Origin: UBA2970 sp965221075
GTDB lineage: Bacteria > Verrucomicrobiota > Verrucomicrobiia > Limisphaerales > AAA164-E04
NCBI GenBank assembly: GCA_965221075.1
Contig: OZ244865.1
Location: 1,550,001-1,614,000 of the forward strand
Length of the DNA stretch: 64,000 nt
Direction: 5' to 3'
The position numbers were made by a program, and so were the translations under genes. Shown in pieces: positions 1 through 11,680 of this stretch (position 1 is the stretch's first letter; each line of letters starts with the position of its first letter). The notes below the pieces were generated by a model. That model saw only the letters and a program-made list of their open reading frames with translations. It was not told the origin of the DNA and did no database searches.

Positions 1-1
1 C

Positions 2-366
2 ACCCGGGAGGCCTACTACCCCTCGCTGACCAAGCAGCAGCTGATCGACGACCAGTACATCGCTCCCCGATCGGGCCACTCCCGGGGCAGCTCCGTCGAC
101 CTGACCATCGTCCGGCTCCGGGAGGACGGCTCCATGGGCCCCGAGCTGGACATGGGCACCCCCTTCGACTTCTTCGACCCGGCCTCGCATTCAGAGAACC
201 CCGCCCTGGACGGCCGGCAGCGGGCCAACCGCCTGCTGCTGCGCGTCCTGATGGAGAAGCACGGCTTCGTCCACTATCCCGAGGAGTGGTGGCACTTCAC
301 CCTCGCTGACGAGCCCTTCCCCCGCACCTGGTTCTACTTCACCACCGCAGGGCCCCCGGAGGGCCG

Positions 367-370
<4 letters not shown>
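2..370 (+). CDS. D-alanyl-D-alanine dipeptidase, VanX/DdpX type (5' end missing)
   Basis: This is the C-terminal 122 residues of a zinc D-Ala-D-Ala dipeptidase (peptidase family M15D), which splits the dipeptide during peptidoglycan recycling or as part of a VanX-like role. The visible SGHSRGSSVD segment (residues 24-33 of the fragment) matches the family's SxHxxGxxxD metal-binding signature, and EEWWHF near the C-terminus carries the catalytic Glu and third zinc ligand of the ExxH type. The start lies before the window. Its stop overlaps the next gene in an ATGA junction, so the two are probably co-translated. No vanH/vanA-type ligase is visible, so housekeeping recycling is more likely than glycopeptide resistance. 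Confidence 0.9.
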
Positions 371-3042
<2,672 letters not shown>

Positions 3043-3044
3043 GG

Positions 3045-3073
3045 TTGCCAGCGGGGCCTTCTCCTGCTAGCCT
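3045..3073 (+). promoter_or_regulatory. promoter of tRNA-Val
   Basis: A -35 box TTGCCA and a -10 box TAGCCT are separated by exactly 17 bases, and the mature tRNA begins 12 bases after the -10 box. The -35 box starts within two bases of the end of the upstream glucosidase gene. The -10 form TAGnnT recurs before other genes in this window. Confidence 0.65.
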
Positions 3074-3084
3074 GGCATTCTGCG

Positions 3085-3160
3085 GGGCGATTGGCGCAGC
3101 GGCAAGCGCAGCTGCCTTACACGCAGCGGGTCGGGGGTTCGAATCCCTCATCGCCCACCA
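3085..3160 (+). tRNA. tRNA-Val (anticodon UAC)
   Basis: A complete 76-base cloverleaf. The acceptor stem GGGCGAT pairs with ATCGCCC, the D stem GCGC pairs with GCGC, and the anticodon stem GCTGC/GCAGC encloses the loop CTTACAC with anticodon TAC. The T arm has the TTCGAAT loop, its stem containing one G-T wobble. The 3' CCA is encoded. It reads GUA and, by wobble, other valine codons. Confidence 0.95.
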
Positions 3161-3163
3161 CCC

Positions 3164-3964
3164 TCAGGCCGGCAGGACGACGCCCGGGGAGCCGTGCCCG
3201 GGCGGCGGCCTGCGCACGGCCCTCACCGCCAGGTAGGGGGGGAGGTAGCGGCTGCGCTCCCCGAAGTCGCCCCTCGGGGCCCGTGGATCGGCGTGGAGGG
3301 GCTCCCTCAGGTCGTCGATCAGGAAGCCGGCCCGGCAGAGTCCTCCCAGCAGCTGCTCCAGGGTGTGCAGGTGCTCCAGGGCGCCGCTCTCCCGGTGGGC
3401 GGAGGGGGGATCCTGGGGAGGCAGCGGCCCCTTCCGGAAGTAGGGCTCCCGGACGGCGTACCCTCCCTGGGCGCAGGGAGCCGCACCGGCCTGGAGGCTG
3501 GCCGGCTGCTTGTGCTGGGAGATGTAGATCCCCCGGGGGCGCAGCACCCGGGCCACCTCGCGGTAGACGGCCCCGGCATCCTCGATGTAGCAGGTGCTGA
3601 CCGGCTGCAGGACCACGTCGAACTCGGCCTCCCCCAGGGCGTCCAGGCTCTCCATCGACGCCTGGAGGGTGGCCAGCTCCAGGCCCTCCCGCCGGGCCAC
3701 CTCCCGGTCCAGGTCCAGCATCTCCCGGCTCAGGTCCGCCACCACCACCCGGGCCCCCCGCGAGGCGAAGAGCGGGCCGTGGCGCCCCCCTCCGGCGGCC
3801 AGGCACAGCACCCCGAGGCCCTTAAGGCTTCCCGGCAGCCAGCCGAAGGGGTTGATCACCCGGGAGGGATCCCGGAAGTCCTCCCGCGTGGCCGGCCGGG
3901 CGAAGCGGCTGCCCTGCCTGGCCAGCTGGTCCCAGGCCCTCCGGTTGTGCTCTGCGGCGTCCAT
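3164..3964 (-). CDS. class I SAM-dependent methyltransferase
   Basis: A predicted cytoplasmic methyltransferase of the Rossmann-fold class. The glycine-rich SAM-binding motif VLCLAAGGGRHG lies near residue 55, followed by a strand ending in ADLS (motif II acidic residue) and a FDVVLQPVS strand (motif IV region). The substrate is unknown; the family resembles small-molecule methyltransferases of the UbiE/SmtA kind. I chose the ATG at 3964, giving 266 residues, because MDAAEHNRRAWDQLA is how family members normally begin and a GGAAG lies just upstream. An in-frame ATG at 3985 would add seven residues. The gene points towards the tRNA and is followed by it without a clear terminator. Confidence 0.82.
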   Translation of the reverse strand: MDAAEHNRRAWDQLARQGSRFARPATREDFRDPSRVINPFGWLPGSLKGLGVLCLAAGGGRHGPLFASRGARVVVADLSREMLDLDREVARREGLELATLQASMESLDALGEAEFDVVLQPVSTCYIEDAGAVYREVARVLRPRGIYISQHKQPASLQAGAAPCAQGGYAVREPYFRKGPLPPQDPPSAHRESGALEHLHTLEQLLGGLCRAGFLIDDLREPLHADPRAPRGDFGERSRYLPPYLAVRAVRRPPPGHGSPGVVLPA

Positions 3965-4128
3965 CGGCTTCCGGCTCCGGATCATTAGAGCCGTGCCTCC
4001 CGGGGGAGCAATCCCGGAAACGCCTCATTCGCCGGGGACGGGCCCGGGGGACGCCGCGGCGCTTCCGGAACGCCGGCCGCCCGAGGGGGCCAGGTTGCGG
4101 ATTGCAGGGGGGACGGGGGGGCGTCAAG

Positions 4129-6414
4129 ATGGATCCGGACATGGGAGGATCCTCCAGAGGGCGCGCCAGGCGCAGATGGCCGGCGGCGATCCTGGTCCTG
4201 ATCCTCCTGGCCGCCATGGCCTTCTGGCTTCTGCCTTCCGGCGATCCGGAGCGCTCAGGAGGCGGCGCTCCGCCAGCGCTGGAGGCGCAGGAAAGGGTCT
4301 TCGCCCGCTACGCCGGCAGCGGGAGCTGCCGGGAATGCCACCCCGGCGTCCAGGACGCCTGGGCGCTCTCCAACCACGCCCTGGCCGAGCGCAGGCCCGA
4401 CCCCGGGATCGACTCGAGCGCGTTCGAGAACCAGGACCCCTTCCTCCACGGAGGGATCAGCACCCGGCCCCTGGCCCGGAACGGGAGGTTCGAGATCGAG
4501 ACCCACGGCTTCGAGGGACGCAGCGAGGCCTATCCGGTGGATCGGGTGATCGGCCACGAGCCGCTGCGCCAGTTCCTGGTGGCGGGAGCGGGGGGCAGGC
4601 TGCAGGCGGTGGACGCCGCCTTCGATCCGGCCCAGGGCGACTGGTTCAGCGTGCACGGGGACGAGGACCGGCGCTCCGGCGAGTGGGGGCACTGGACCGG
4701 CCGGGGGATGAACTGGAACAGCATGTGCGCCGCCTGCCACAACACCCGCCTGCGCAAGAACTACGATCCCGACGGGGACGCCTACCGCACCGCCATGGCC
4801 GAGATGTCGGTGGGCTGCGAGGCCTGCCACGGCCCCATGAAGGCCCATGCGGAGTGGCACCGGAACCACCCGGGAAGCCCCGGGGAGAGCCCTTCCCGGC
4901 TCTCCCCGAAGCAGACGCTGGAGACCTGCGCCAGCTGCCATTCCCGGCGCGCCGAGCTGACCGGCGACTTCTTCCCCTCGGAGGCCTACTCCGACCACTA
5001 CCTGCTGGCGGTACCAGACGAGTCCGACCTCTACTACCCGGACGGCCAGGTGCGGGGAGAGAACTACGTCTACACCTCCTTCCTGGGCAGCCGGATGCAT
5101 GCCGCCGGAGTGCGCTGCCTGGACTGCCACGATCCCCACTCCACCCGGACCATCCTGCCCGGAAACGCCCTCTGCATGCGCTGCCACAACGGCTCGCGTC
5201 CCGACAGCCCCCGCATCGATCCGGCGTCGCACTCCCGCCATCTCCCCGGGAGCGCCGGCGACCAGTGCGTGGAGTGCCACATGCCCCGGACCACCTACAT
5301 GGAGCGCCATCCCCGGCGGGATCACGGGTTCACCATCCCCGATCCCCTGCTGACCCGGGAGCTGGGCATCCCCAACGCCTGCAACCGCTGCCACCAGGAC
5401 CAGTCCACCGACTGGGCGATCGGCGTGGTGGAGTCCTGGTACGGGGAGCGGATGGAGCGCTATTCCCGCCAGAGGGCCCGGTGGGTGGCCGCCGGGCGCC
5501 GGGGGAGCCCCTCGGCCCGGCAGCCGCTCGTGGAGATGCTCTCGGGAGCGGAGACGCCCCACTGGAAGGCCGTCGCGGCGCGGCTTCTCTCCGGCTTCCT
5601 CGACGACGAGCAGGTCAGGCAGGAGCTGGTCTCGGCCCTCTCCCACACCAACGCCCTGGTCCGCGCCCACTCCATCGTCTCCCTGGCCCCTCTGGCCGGA
5701 GACCGGCTCTCCCGGGTGGACGCGGCCCTGGAGGAGCGGCTGGAGGACCCCCGGCGCAGCGTCCGCATCCAGGCCGCCTGGGCCCTGCGGGCCCGGACCG
5801 GCCTTCCCCAGCCCGCGGCGGGGGAGCTGGAGCGCTACCTGCGCCACAACAGCGACCAGCCCACCGGACAGATGCAGCTGGGGGCCCTGGCCCTGGCCCG
5901 CCAGGACCTGGACGCGGCCCTGGAGCACTACGGGAGGGCGGTCCGCTGGGATCCGGGCTCCCCGCCCATCCGCCACGAGCTGGCCATCGTGCACAGCCAG
6001 ATGGGCAACCACCGCGAGGCCCTCGATCAGCTCCGGGAGGCCTGCCGCCTGGCGCCCGAGGAGGGCGAGTACCGCTACAAGCTGGCCCTGGCCCACAACG
6101 ACCTGGGAGATCTGGACGCGGCGATCGGTTCCCTGGAGAAAGCGGTGGAGCTCGACCCCGCCCACTCCCGAGCCTGGTACAACCTGGGACTGGCCCTCCA
6201 CCAGCGGGGCAATTCCCAGGGGGCTCTCGACGCGCTGATCCGGGGCGAGTCGGCGCGGCCCGAAGACCCCGACATTCCCTACGCCCGGGCCACCATCCTC
6301 CATGCCATGGGACTGCGTTCCGAGGCGGTCCAGGCCGCCAGCCGGGTCCTCTCCATCGATCCCCAGCACCCCGGAGCCCGCGCCATCGTGGAGGGCTCCG
6401 GCCTGCCCCGGTGA
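4129..6414 (+). CDS. octahaem c-type cytochrome with HEAT and TPR regions
   Basis: A 761-residue membrane-anchored multihaem protein. A single hydrophobic helix at residues 17-35 follows an Arg-rich start, so the body should face the periplasm. Eight CxxCH haem-attachment motifs follow (CRECH, CAACH, CEACH, CASCH, CLDCH, CMRCH, CVECH, CNRCH) between residues 67 and about 425. This layout resembles the cytochrome c552/c554 multihaem group and the TPR multihaem proteins seen in PVC bacteria. The C-terminal 330 residues are helical repeats, first HEAT-like and then TPRs from about residue 575. A TTG 27 bases upstream is an alternative start. The stop overlaps the pyrF GTG. The redox partner is unknown. 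Confidence 0.85.
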   Translation: MDPDMGGSSRGRARRRWPAAILVLILLAAMAFWLLPSGDPERSGGGAPPALEAQERVFARYAGSGSCRECHPGVQDAWALSNHALAERRPDPGIDSSAFENQDPFLHGGISTRPLARNGRFEIETHGFEGRSEAYPVDRVIGHEPLRQFLVAGAGGRLQAVDAAFDPAQGDWFSVHGDEDRRSGEWGHWTGRGMNWNSMCAACHNTRLRKNYDPDGDAYRTAMAEMSVGCEACHGPMKAHAEWHRNHPGSPGESPSRLSPKQTLETCASCHSRRAELTGDFFPSEAYSDHYLLAVPDESDLYYPDGQVRGENYVYTSFLGSRMHAAGVRCLDCHDPHSTRTILPGNALCMRCHNGSRPDSPRIDPASHSRHLPGSAGDQCVECHMPRTTYMERHPRRDHGFTIPDPLLTRELGIPNACNRCHQDQSTDWAIGVVESWYGERMERYSRQRARWVAAGRRGSPSARQPLVEMLSGAETPHWKAVAARLLSGFLDDEQVRQELVSALSHTNALVRAHSIVSLAPLAGDRLSRVDAALEERLEDPRRSVRIQAAWALRARTGLPQPAAGELERYLRHNSDQPTGQMQLGALALARQDLDAALEHYGRAVRWDPGSPPIRHELAIVHSQMGNHREALDQLREACRLAPEEGEYRYKLALAHNDLGDLDAAIGSLEKAVELDPAHSRAWYNLGLALHQRGNSQGALDALIRGESARPEDPDIPYARATILHAMGLRSEAVQAASRVLSIDPQHPGARAIVEGSGLPR

Positions 6415-7157
6415 GCTCCCTGCCTGTGGACAACCCGGTCGTCGTCGCCCTGGACGTCTCCTCCCCTAAGCGGGCCCGGCGGCTGGCGGAGGCGCTGCGG
6501 GACAAGGCGGGGGCAGTCAAGATCGGCCTGCAGCTCTTCTGCAGCGCCGGGCCCGGCCTGGTGCGGGAGATGCGGGAGAACGGCATTCCGGTCTTCCTGG
6601 ATCTCAAGCTTCACGACATCCCCAACACCGTGGCCCGGGCCTTGGAGGAGGCGGTGGCGCTGGACGTCCAGATGGCGACCCTCCACACCCTGGGAGGCGT
6701 CGAGATGATGAGGACGGCCCGGGAGCGGGCCCAGGAGCGTGCTGGCCGGCTCGGACGGGAGGCTCCCCTGCTTCTGGGGGTGACCGTGCTCACCGGCATG
6801 GACGGACTGGATCTGGAGGCGGTCGGCATACCCCGTTCGGTGGGAGAGGAGACCGAGCGGCTGGTCGATCTGGGGCTCGAGGCGGGCCTGGGGGGATTCG
6901 TCTGCTCCCCCCTCGAGGTCGAGCGCCTTCGCCGGCGCGTTCCTCCCCATGTGAAGCTGGTGACTCCCGGAATCCGTCCTCCGGGGGCGTCCCGGGACGA
7001 TCAGAAGCGGGTCATGGGCCCCGCCGAGGCCCTGGAAGCGGGAGCCGACTGGCTGGTGATCGGACGTCCGGTCGTTGCCGCCGAGGATCCCCGGGAGGCG
7101 CTCGAATCGATCCATTCCGACATCCGGTCATGGCGGGAAGGGCGGGATTCCGGGTGA
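6411..7157 (+). CDS. pyrF: orotidine 5'-phosphate decarboxylase
   Basis: This enzyme makes UMP from OMP, the last step of de novo pyrimidine synthesis. The 248-residue protein has the family signature DLKLHDIPNTV (about residue 65), which contains the Asp-Lys-Asp catalytic set. It also has the N-terminal VALDV strand and the late VTPGIRP and ADWLVIGRP phosphate-binding segments. The start is a GTG that overlaps the stop codon of the cytochrome gene (GTGA), implying translational coupling to an unrelated envelope protein; a second GTG at 6426 is possible. It is the last gene before a long gene-free stretch. Confidence 0.95.
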   Translation: MSSLPVDNPVVVALDVSSPKRARRLAEALRDKAGAVKIGLQLFCSAGPGLVREMRENGIPVFLDLKLHDIPNTVARALEEAVALDVQMATLHTLGGVEMMRTARERAQERAGRLGREAPLLLGVTVLTGMDGLDLEAVGIPRSVGEETERLVDLGLEAGLGGFVCSPLEVERLRRRVPPHVKLVTPGIRPPGASRDDQKRVMGPAEALEAGADWLVIGRPVVAAEDPREALESIHSDIRSWREGRDSG

Positions 7158-8004
7158 TGGATCCTCTCTCCCCGCCCAGCGGCCGGAGCCGTTGCCCGGC
7201 GACCGGGCAGGAAACGTTCCGGTCCCTGAGGGGCCTGCATGCCGGCGCTCCGCATTCTTCCGGGTTCCTTCCGGAGGCCGGGAGGCCCGTCGGCTCCAAG
7301 CGCCGATCCGCCGCTGCCCTTCGCCCGCCCGGCCGCCCGGGACCCGTGCATCCCGATCCGGCTTCGCTGCCCGTTTCTTGCGGAAGGCGGGGATCTCCAA
7401 TTACCAGGGACGGCTGCGAGCCGGTGGCGGGCATTCCATGGCCCGGAGCCGGGCTGCCTGGGCTCGCCAGGCGGATCACGGACGAAGCGGGCTTTCAGAC
7501 GAGCGGAGGACGCACGACCGCTTCGCTCCCCTGCGGTTGGGCCGCTGATGCATCGGAAGCTGCGCACGAGCATGGCGTGGCGATGGCCGAGGCGGACGGC
7601 GGCGGACGCCTGCCGGGAGAGCGCCTTCGTGCGCATCGCTTTTGCCGCCTGCGGCGATCCCGTTGCCGTGGCAGAACCGGATCGTCGGGAGCCGGGCCCG
7701 TCGGCTCCGCCGGCGGTCCGCCGGTGCGGGAGGAGCCCGGAGCGGCAGGCGCGGGAATCGAGGCGTTGCAGCGGAATCCGGAAAGCCGGGAACGCGTGGG
7801 AGGAGAACGCGGCCAGAAGGAAGCGGCGGCACGGCGATTGATGGCAGGTTTCCGCGGCGGATCGAGGGAAGGAGGCGTTCCGTCCTCGTGCCGACGGAGG
7901 AAATCGGCCTGGAAGAACGGACCTGCCCGGCGCTCGGGAGTGCCTGTCCGGGGCCCGCATGGACCCGGAGTTCCTGGAGCCAGGAGGCGGAGGAGCCGCA
8001 GAGG
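7158..8004. other. gene-free tract between pyrF and the Sel1 gene
   Basis: No reading frame here has protein-like composition; the open frames are rich in Arg, Pro, Gly and Ala and look like GC-driven shadows. A short perfect hairpin (TGCCCGG, 3-base loop, CCGGGCA) at 7193-7209 lies 35 bases after pyrF and could end its transcript, although no T-run follows. No tRNA, CRISPR or recognisable riboswitch is visible. Confidence 0.5.
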
Positions 8005-9381
8005 ATGAATCGCGAGTGGCTGGAGTGCTGCCGCCGGGCCGCCGATGCGGGCGACGCCGAAGCCCAGCTCTTCCTGGGATGCTCCTACGGCGACGGGGCG
8101 GGCGTCCCTAAGGACGGAGCGGAGGCGGCGAAGTGGTTCCTCAAGGCCGCCGAGCAGGGGAATCTCGCCGCCCAGTACAATCTGGCCCTGCTGCATTCCC
8201 AAGGGATGGGGATCCCGAAGAACGATGCGGAGGCGGAGAAGTGGTTTCGCCGGGCCGCCGAAGGAGGCGATGCCGGTTCCCAGTACAAGCTGGGAGTCAT
8301 CATGTCCGCCGGGCGAGGCGTTCCCGTGGATCGCGAGGAGGCGGCCAAGTGGTTCCTCAAGGCCGCCGAAGCGGGAGAAGCCCGGGCTCAGCTGTACCTG
8401 GGAGACTCTTTCTTCCATGGGCGGGGCGTTCCTGTGGATCACGCGGAGGCGGCGAGGTGGTTCCGCCGGGCCGCCGAAGAGGGCGAAGCCGAAGCCCAGT
8501 TCAATTTGGGACTCATGTACGCCCTCGGGCAAGGCGTCTCCCAGGACGACAGGGAGGCGGCGAAGTGGTGCCGCAGGGCCGCCGAGCAGGACCTTGTGGA
8601 GGCCCAGTACAAGCTGGGCGTAATGAGCGCCACAGGGAAAGGAGTACCCAAGGACGACAAGGCTTCGGTGGAGTGGTTCCGCAAGGCCTCCGAGCAGGGG
8701 CACGAAGGAGCCCAGTACAACCTGGGCACGATGCACTATCTCGGGCGGGGCGTCTCCCAGGACGACAGGGAGGCGGCGAAGTGGTACCGCAAGGCCGCCG
8801 AGCAGGGCTGCGCCTCGGCCCAGAACTCCCTGAGCACGATGTGCCTCGTCGGGCAGGGCGTCCCCAAGGATGCCGAGAAGGCAGTGAAGTGGGGCCTGAT
8901 GGCTGCCAAGGCGGGCATTGCCGAGGCCCAGTACAACGTCGGAGTCATGTATGCCGACGGCAAAGGCGTTGCCCAGGACGCCAGAGAGGCGGTGAAGTGG
9001 TGGCGCAAGGCCGCCGGACAGGGCTACTTGGGCGCCCTGTGCTCCCTGGGCTTCGCGTACTTCGAGGGGGAGGGCGTGCCCGAGGACCACGAGGAGTCGG
9101 CGAGATGGTACCGCAAGGCCGCCGAACAGGGCGACGCCCGCGGCCAGGTGAGGCTTGGGTGGGCCTATCGCGAGGGAAAGGGCGTGTCCCGGGACTACGC
9201 AGAGGCGCTGAAGTGGTTCCGCAGGGCCGCCGTTCAGGGCGATGCGGAGGCCCAGTTCAACCTCGGCGTCATGTATGACGAAGAACTGGGCGTCCACCGG
9301 GACGACGAAACGGCAGATAAACTGTTCCGCAAGGCCGCCGAACAGGGCCATTCCTTGGCACGGCGCAAGCTGGGGCTGTAG
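8005..9381 (+). CDS. Sel1-repeat protein
   Basis: A 458-residue protein built almost entirely of about twelve 36-residue Sel1-like repeats plus a partial last one. Each repeat carries the pattern AEAQ-nLG-MY-GxGVPkD-eAakWfrkAAeqG. Sel1 solenoids are protein-binding scaffolds; in other bacteria they serve in signalling, stress response or host interaction. No signal peptide or membrane segment is visible. The open frame extends far upstream, but repeat-like sequence begins only at this ATG, which is preceded by a purine-rich AGGAG stretch. The repeats are visible in the DNA as a 108-base period, which makes unequal recombination likely. It stands alone between two gene-free tracts. Confidence 0.88.
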   Translation: MNREWLECCRRAADAGDAEAQLFLGCSYGDGAGVPKDGAEAAKWFLKAAEQGNLAAQYNLALLHSQGMGIPKNDAEAEKWFRRAAEGGDAGSQYKLGVIMSAGRGVPVDREEAAKWFLKAAEAGEARAQLYLGDSFFHGRGVPVDHAEAARWFRRAAEEGEAEAQFNLGLMYALGQGVSQDDREAAKWCRRAAEQDLVEAQYKLGVMSATGKGVPKDDKASVEWFRKASEQGHEGAQYNLGTMHYLGRGVSQDDREAAKWYRKAAEQGCASAQNSLSTMCLVGQGVPKDAEKAVKWGLMAAKAGIAEAQYNVGVMYADGKGVAQDAREAVKWWRKAAGQGYLGALCSLGFAYFEGEGVPEDHEESARWYRKAAEQGDARGQVRLGWAYREGKGVSRDYAEALKWFRRAAVQGDAEAQFNLGVMYDEELGVHRDDETADKLFRKAAEQGHSLARRKLGL

Positions 9382-10289
9382 AGGGCAGCCGTAGCAGCTC
9401 GTGTCTTCGCCGGAAGGACCGGGATGGATGGCTCGGGTTGGCAGGGAGGATCCAGGGGAATCCACGCGGGAATCGGACTGGCGGGGCGGCACGGGCCGCT
9501 GGCGGCGTTTCCCGTCCCGTGGCGTGGCCGAAGGCCTGGTCGAATGGAACCGGCTCTTTGGCAAGCGGGAAGGGGGCGGTCCATGGACGGGGCGGCTGGG
9601 CCAGGGCGGCGGCGCCGCAGGAGGAAGGAAAGCCGACCGCATTCGCAGGGCCGTATCCGCTCCTGTGGAGCGGGATGGCGTCGGACCATGGCGATGGCGG
9701 GGAATGCGGCCGCTTGGTCTTCCGAGCGCCATGCGGGCGACCAGGGCGGGTGGACGAGGGAGTAGAAGGCGGTCGCAGGCATGAACGAGAGGCTTCCGCA
9801 GATCGACCTCAGCCGATCGCTGGTTGGCCGGCCGGAAGGGATCCATGCCAACGCGAAGCGCCGCCCGACAGGATCCGCTTGGGACGTGATGTCCTGCCGA
9901 TCCGGAACGGAGCGTCCGCGCTGGCCCGGCGCACCGTCTAGATTCCCGTGGAGCCGCTCGGGCATCGGCCGCTCTTCCGGGCTGCGACCACGGCATGGAC
10001 GCGCCTCTTGACGCAGGAGCCGGCTCTCCTGGATACGTTGTCGCTCCCATGGCCTGGACTGCTGCCCGAAGGCGAGGCGGGGAAGCCGGGAAAACACTGC
10101 TTCGGTCCTTGCGGCGGCTGGGGCGGCCATCCGCACCGGACCTGCCCGGGCGGGCGCCGATCCGGTGGATTCTCCGGAGATGCCGGGCAGGCCGCACGTC
10201 AGGAGACGCTTCATGAAGGAGCAAGTCCAGCGGAGCGGATGAATTGTCCCACGGCGGAATCCCGCAGCGGGAGCGGAGAGGGTGGCCGG
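9382..10289. other. gene-free tract between the Sel1 gene and nagA
   Basis: About 0.9 kb with no convincing coding frame; the longest frames lack conserved blocks and have the Arg/Gly/Pro bias of GC-rich noncoding DNA. An in-frame ATG at 10239 could extend nagA upstream. I see no RNA gene, repeat array or clear promoter. Confidence 0.5.
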
Positions 10290-11507
10290 ATGGTCGGCGG
10301 GGTGCGGTGCCGCTGGGTGAACCGCTCGGAGGGGGAAGTGGTGGCTTGCAGGGCAGGGGACCGGCAGCCGGTAAGGCTGTCATGGAAGGAGGGGAGGATC
10401 CTCTCCCTGGAGCCCGCCCGGAGGCAGGAATCCCTTCCCTTGCTTCTTCCCTGCCTCTTCGACCTCCAGATCAACGGGTACGCGGGACGGGACTTCCAGG
10501 ATCCGGCTCTGGGGCGCGAGGAGCTTGAAGGGGCGGTCGCCTCCCTGCTGAGGGACGGCTGCCCGCTCTTCCTGCTCACCCTGATCACCGACGACTGGGA
10601 ATCGATGATGGACAAGCTCGCCCGCCTGGTCCGGTGGCGGCGCAGCAGCCCCCTGCTTCGGGCCTGCATCCAGGGATGGCATCTGGAGGGTCCCTTCCTC
10701 TCGGGGGAGGACGGCTACCGGGGAGCTCATCCCGCCGGCCGGATGAGGGATCCGGAGGTGGAGGATCTGGACCGGATCCTCTCCATCGCCGGACAGGATC
10801 CCCTCCTGATCACCCTGGCGCCGGAACGCCCCCAGGCGGTCGACTTCATCCGGGAGGGCCGCCGCCGGGGAGTGCGCTTCAGCCTGGGCCACAGCTCCGC
10901 CGGTCCGGCCCAGGTCGAGGCGGCGATCCGGGCCGGGGCAGGCGGGGCGACCCATCTGGGCAACGGGATTCCGGGCCTGATCGACCGGCACCGGAACTGG
11001 CTGTGGACCGTGGCAGATGCCGAGGGCCTGCATGTGGGACTGATCCCCGACGGCATCCACCTGCCGCCTCCCGTCTTCCGGGCCCTTCACCGGCTGTTGC
11101 AGGAAGCCCACCAGGTCTACTACACCAGCGACGCCATGGCGGCGGCGGGCGCCCCTCCGGGACGCTACCGCCTGGGGGATCTGGAGCTGGAAGCGGGACG
11201 CGACCGGGCGGTCAGGCAGCCCGGAAGCGGACTGCTGGCCGGCTCGGCGCTGCCGCCCCTGGCCGGGGTGATCGAGGCTGCCTCGATGCTGGGGAGGCGA
11301 TCGCCTCCGGGGCCGTCCTGGCTGCAGGCCTGGGAGTCATTCTCCCTCTCCCCCGCCCGTTTCATGGGAGTCGGGCTCGAGCCCCGGGAGGGGCGGCCCG
11401 CCCGCTTCGCCCTGGCCTGGGAGGAGGAGGGACTGAGCGAGGTGGCGGTGCACCTTCCCCTCGGAACCGGAACTGAAAAGCTCGTCCATGGAAGCGATAA
11501 TGCTTGA
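10290..11507 (+). CDS. nagA: N-acetylglucosamine-6-phosphate deacetylase
   Basis: A predicted cytoplasmic amidohydrolase that deacetylates GlcNAc-6-P for amino-sugar catabolism or cell-wall recycling. Family landmarks appear in order: DLQINGYAG near residue 55, HLEGPF (metal-binding Glu), GHS, ATHLGNGI (metal His), PDGIHLPP and the late TSDAMAAAG with the catalytic Asp. The 405-residue length is normal. I chose the ATG preceded by GGAGAGG at an 8-base distance; another at 10239 would add 17 residues of low complexity. No nagB or transport gene is adjacent, so it is a standalone gene here. Confidence 0.9.
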   Translation: MVGGVRCRWVNRSEGEVVACRAGDRQPVRLSWKEGRILSLEPARRQESLPLLLPCLFDLQINGYAGRDFQDPALGREELEGAVASLLRDGCPLFLLTLITDDWESMMDKLARLVRWRRSSPLLRACIQGWHLEGPFLSGEDGYRGAHPAGRMRDPEVEDLDRILSIAGQDPLLITLAPERPQAVDFIREGRRRGVRFSLGHSSAGPAQVEAAIRAGAGGATHLGNGIPGLIDRHRNWLWTVADAEGLHVGLIPDGIHLPPPVFRALHRLLQEAHQVYYTSDAMAAAGAPPGRYRLGDLELEAGRDRAVRQPGSGLLAGSALPPLAGVIEAASMLGRRSPPGPSWLQAWESFSLSPARFMGVGLEPREGRPARFALAWEEEGLSEVAVHLPLGTGTEKLVHGSDNA

Positions 11508-11680
11508 ACGCCCATGGCTCCCGGACCGAGGATCCGCCCCTGGAGGTCCCTGTTTGATCGGCCGTCCTTTCATCCCATCCGGATGCCGTTCGTGGAGAAT
11601 GCGCTGATCCCTCCTGGCATGCATGGCCGGCCCAGCCGCCTCGGCGCTCCCCGGGCCCTGCCGGCCGTCCTGCCGGACAC

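Noticed and set aside
3594..6410. Upstream part of the 1187-codon frame ending in pyrF
   Set aside because: Only the last 248 codons look like a protein; the rest is out of frame with the methyltransferase and cytochrome genes and is a shadow.
7239..7841. 200-codon frame in the gene-free tract after pyrF
   Set aside because: Arg/Pro/Ala-rich composition, no start context and no recognisable block.
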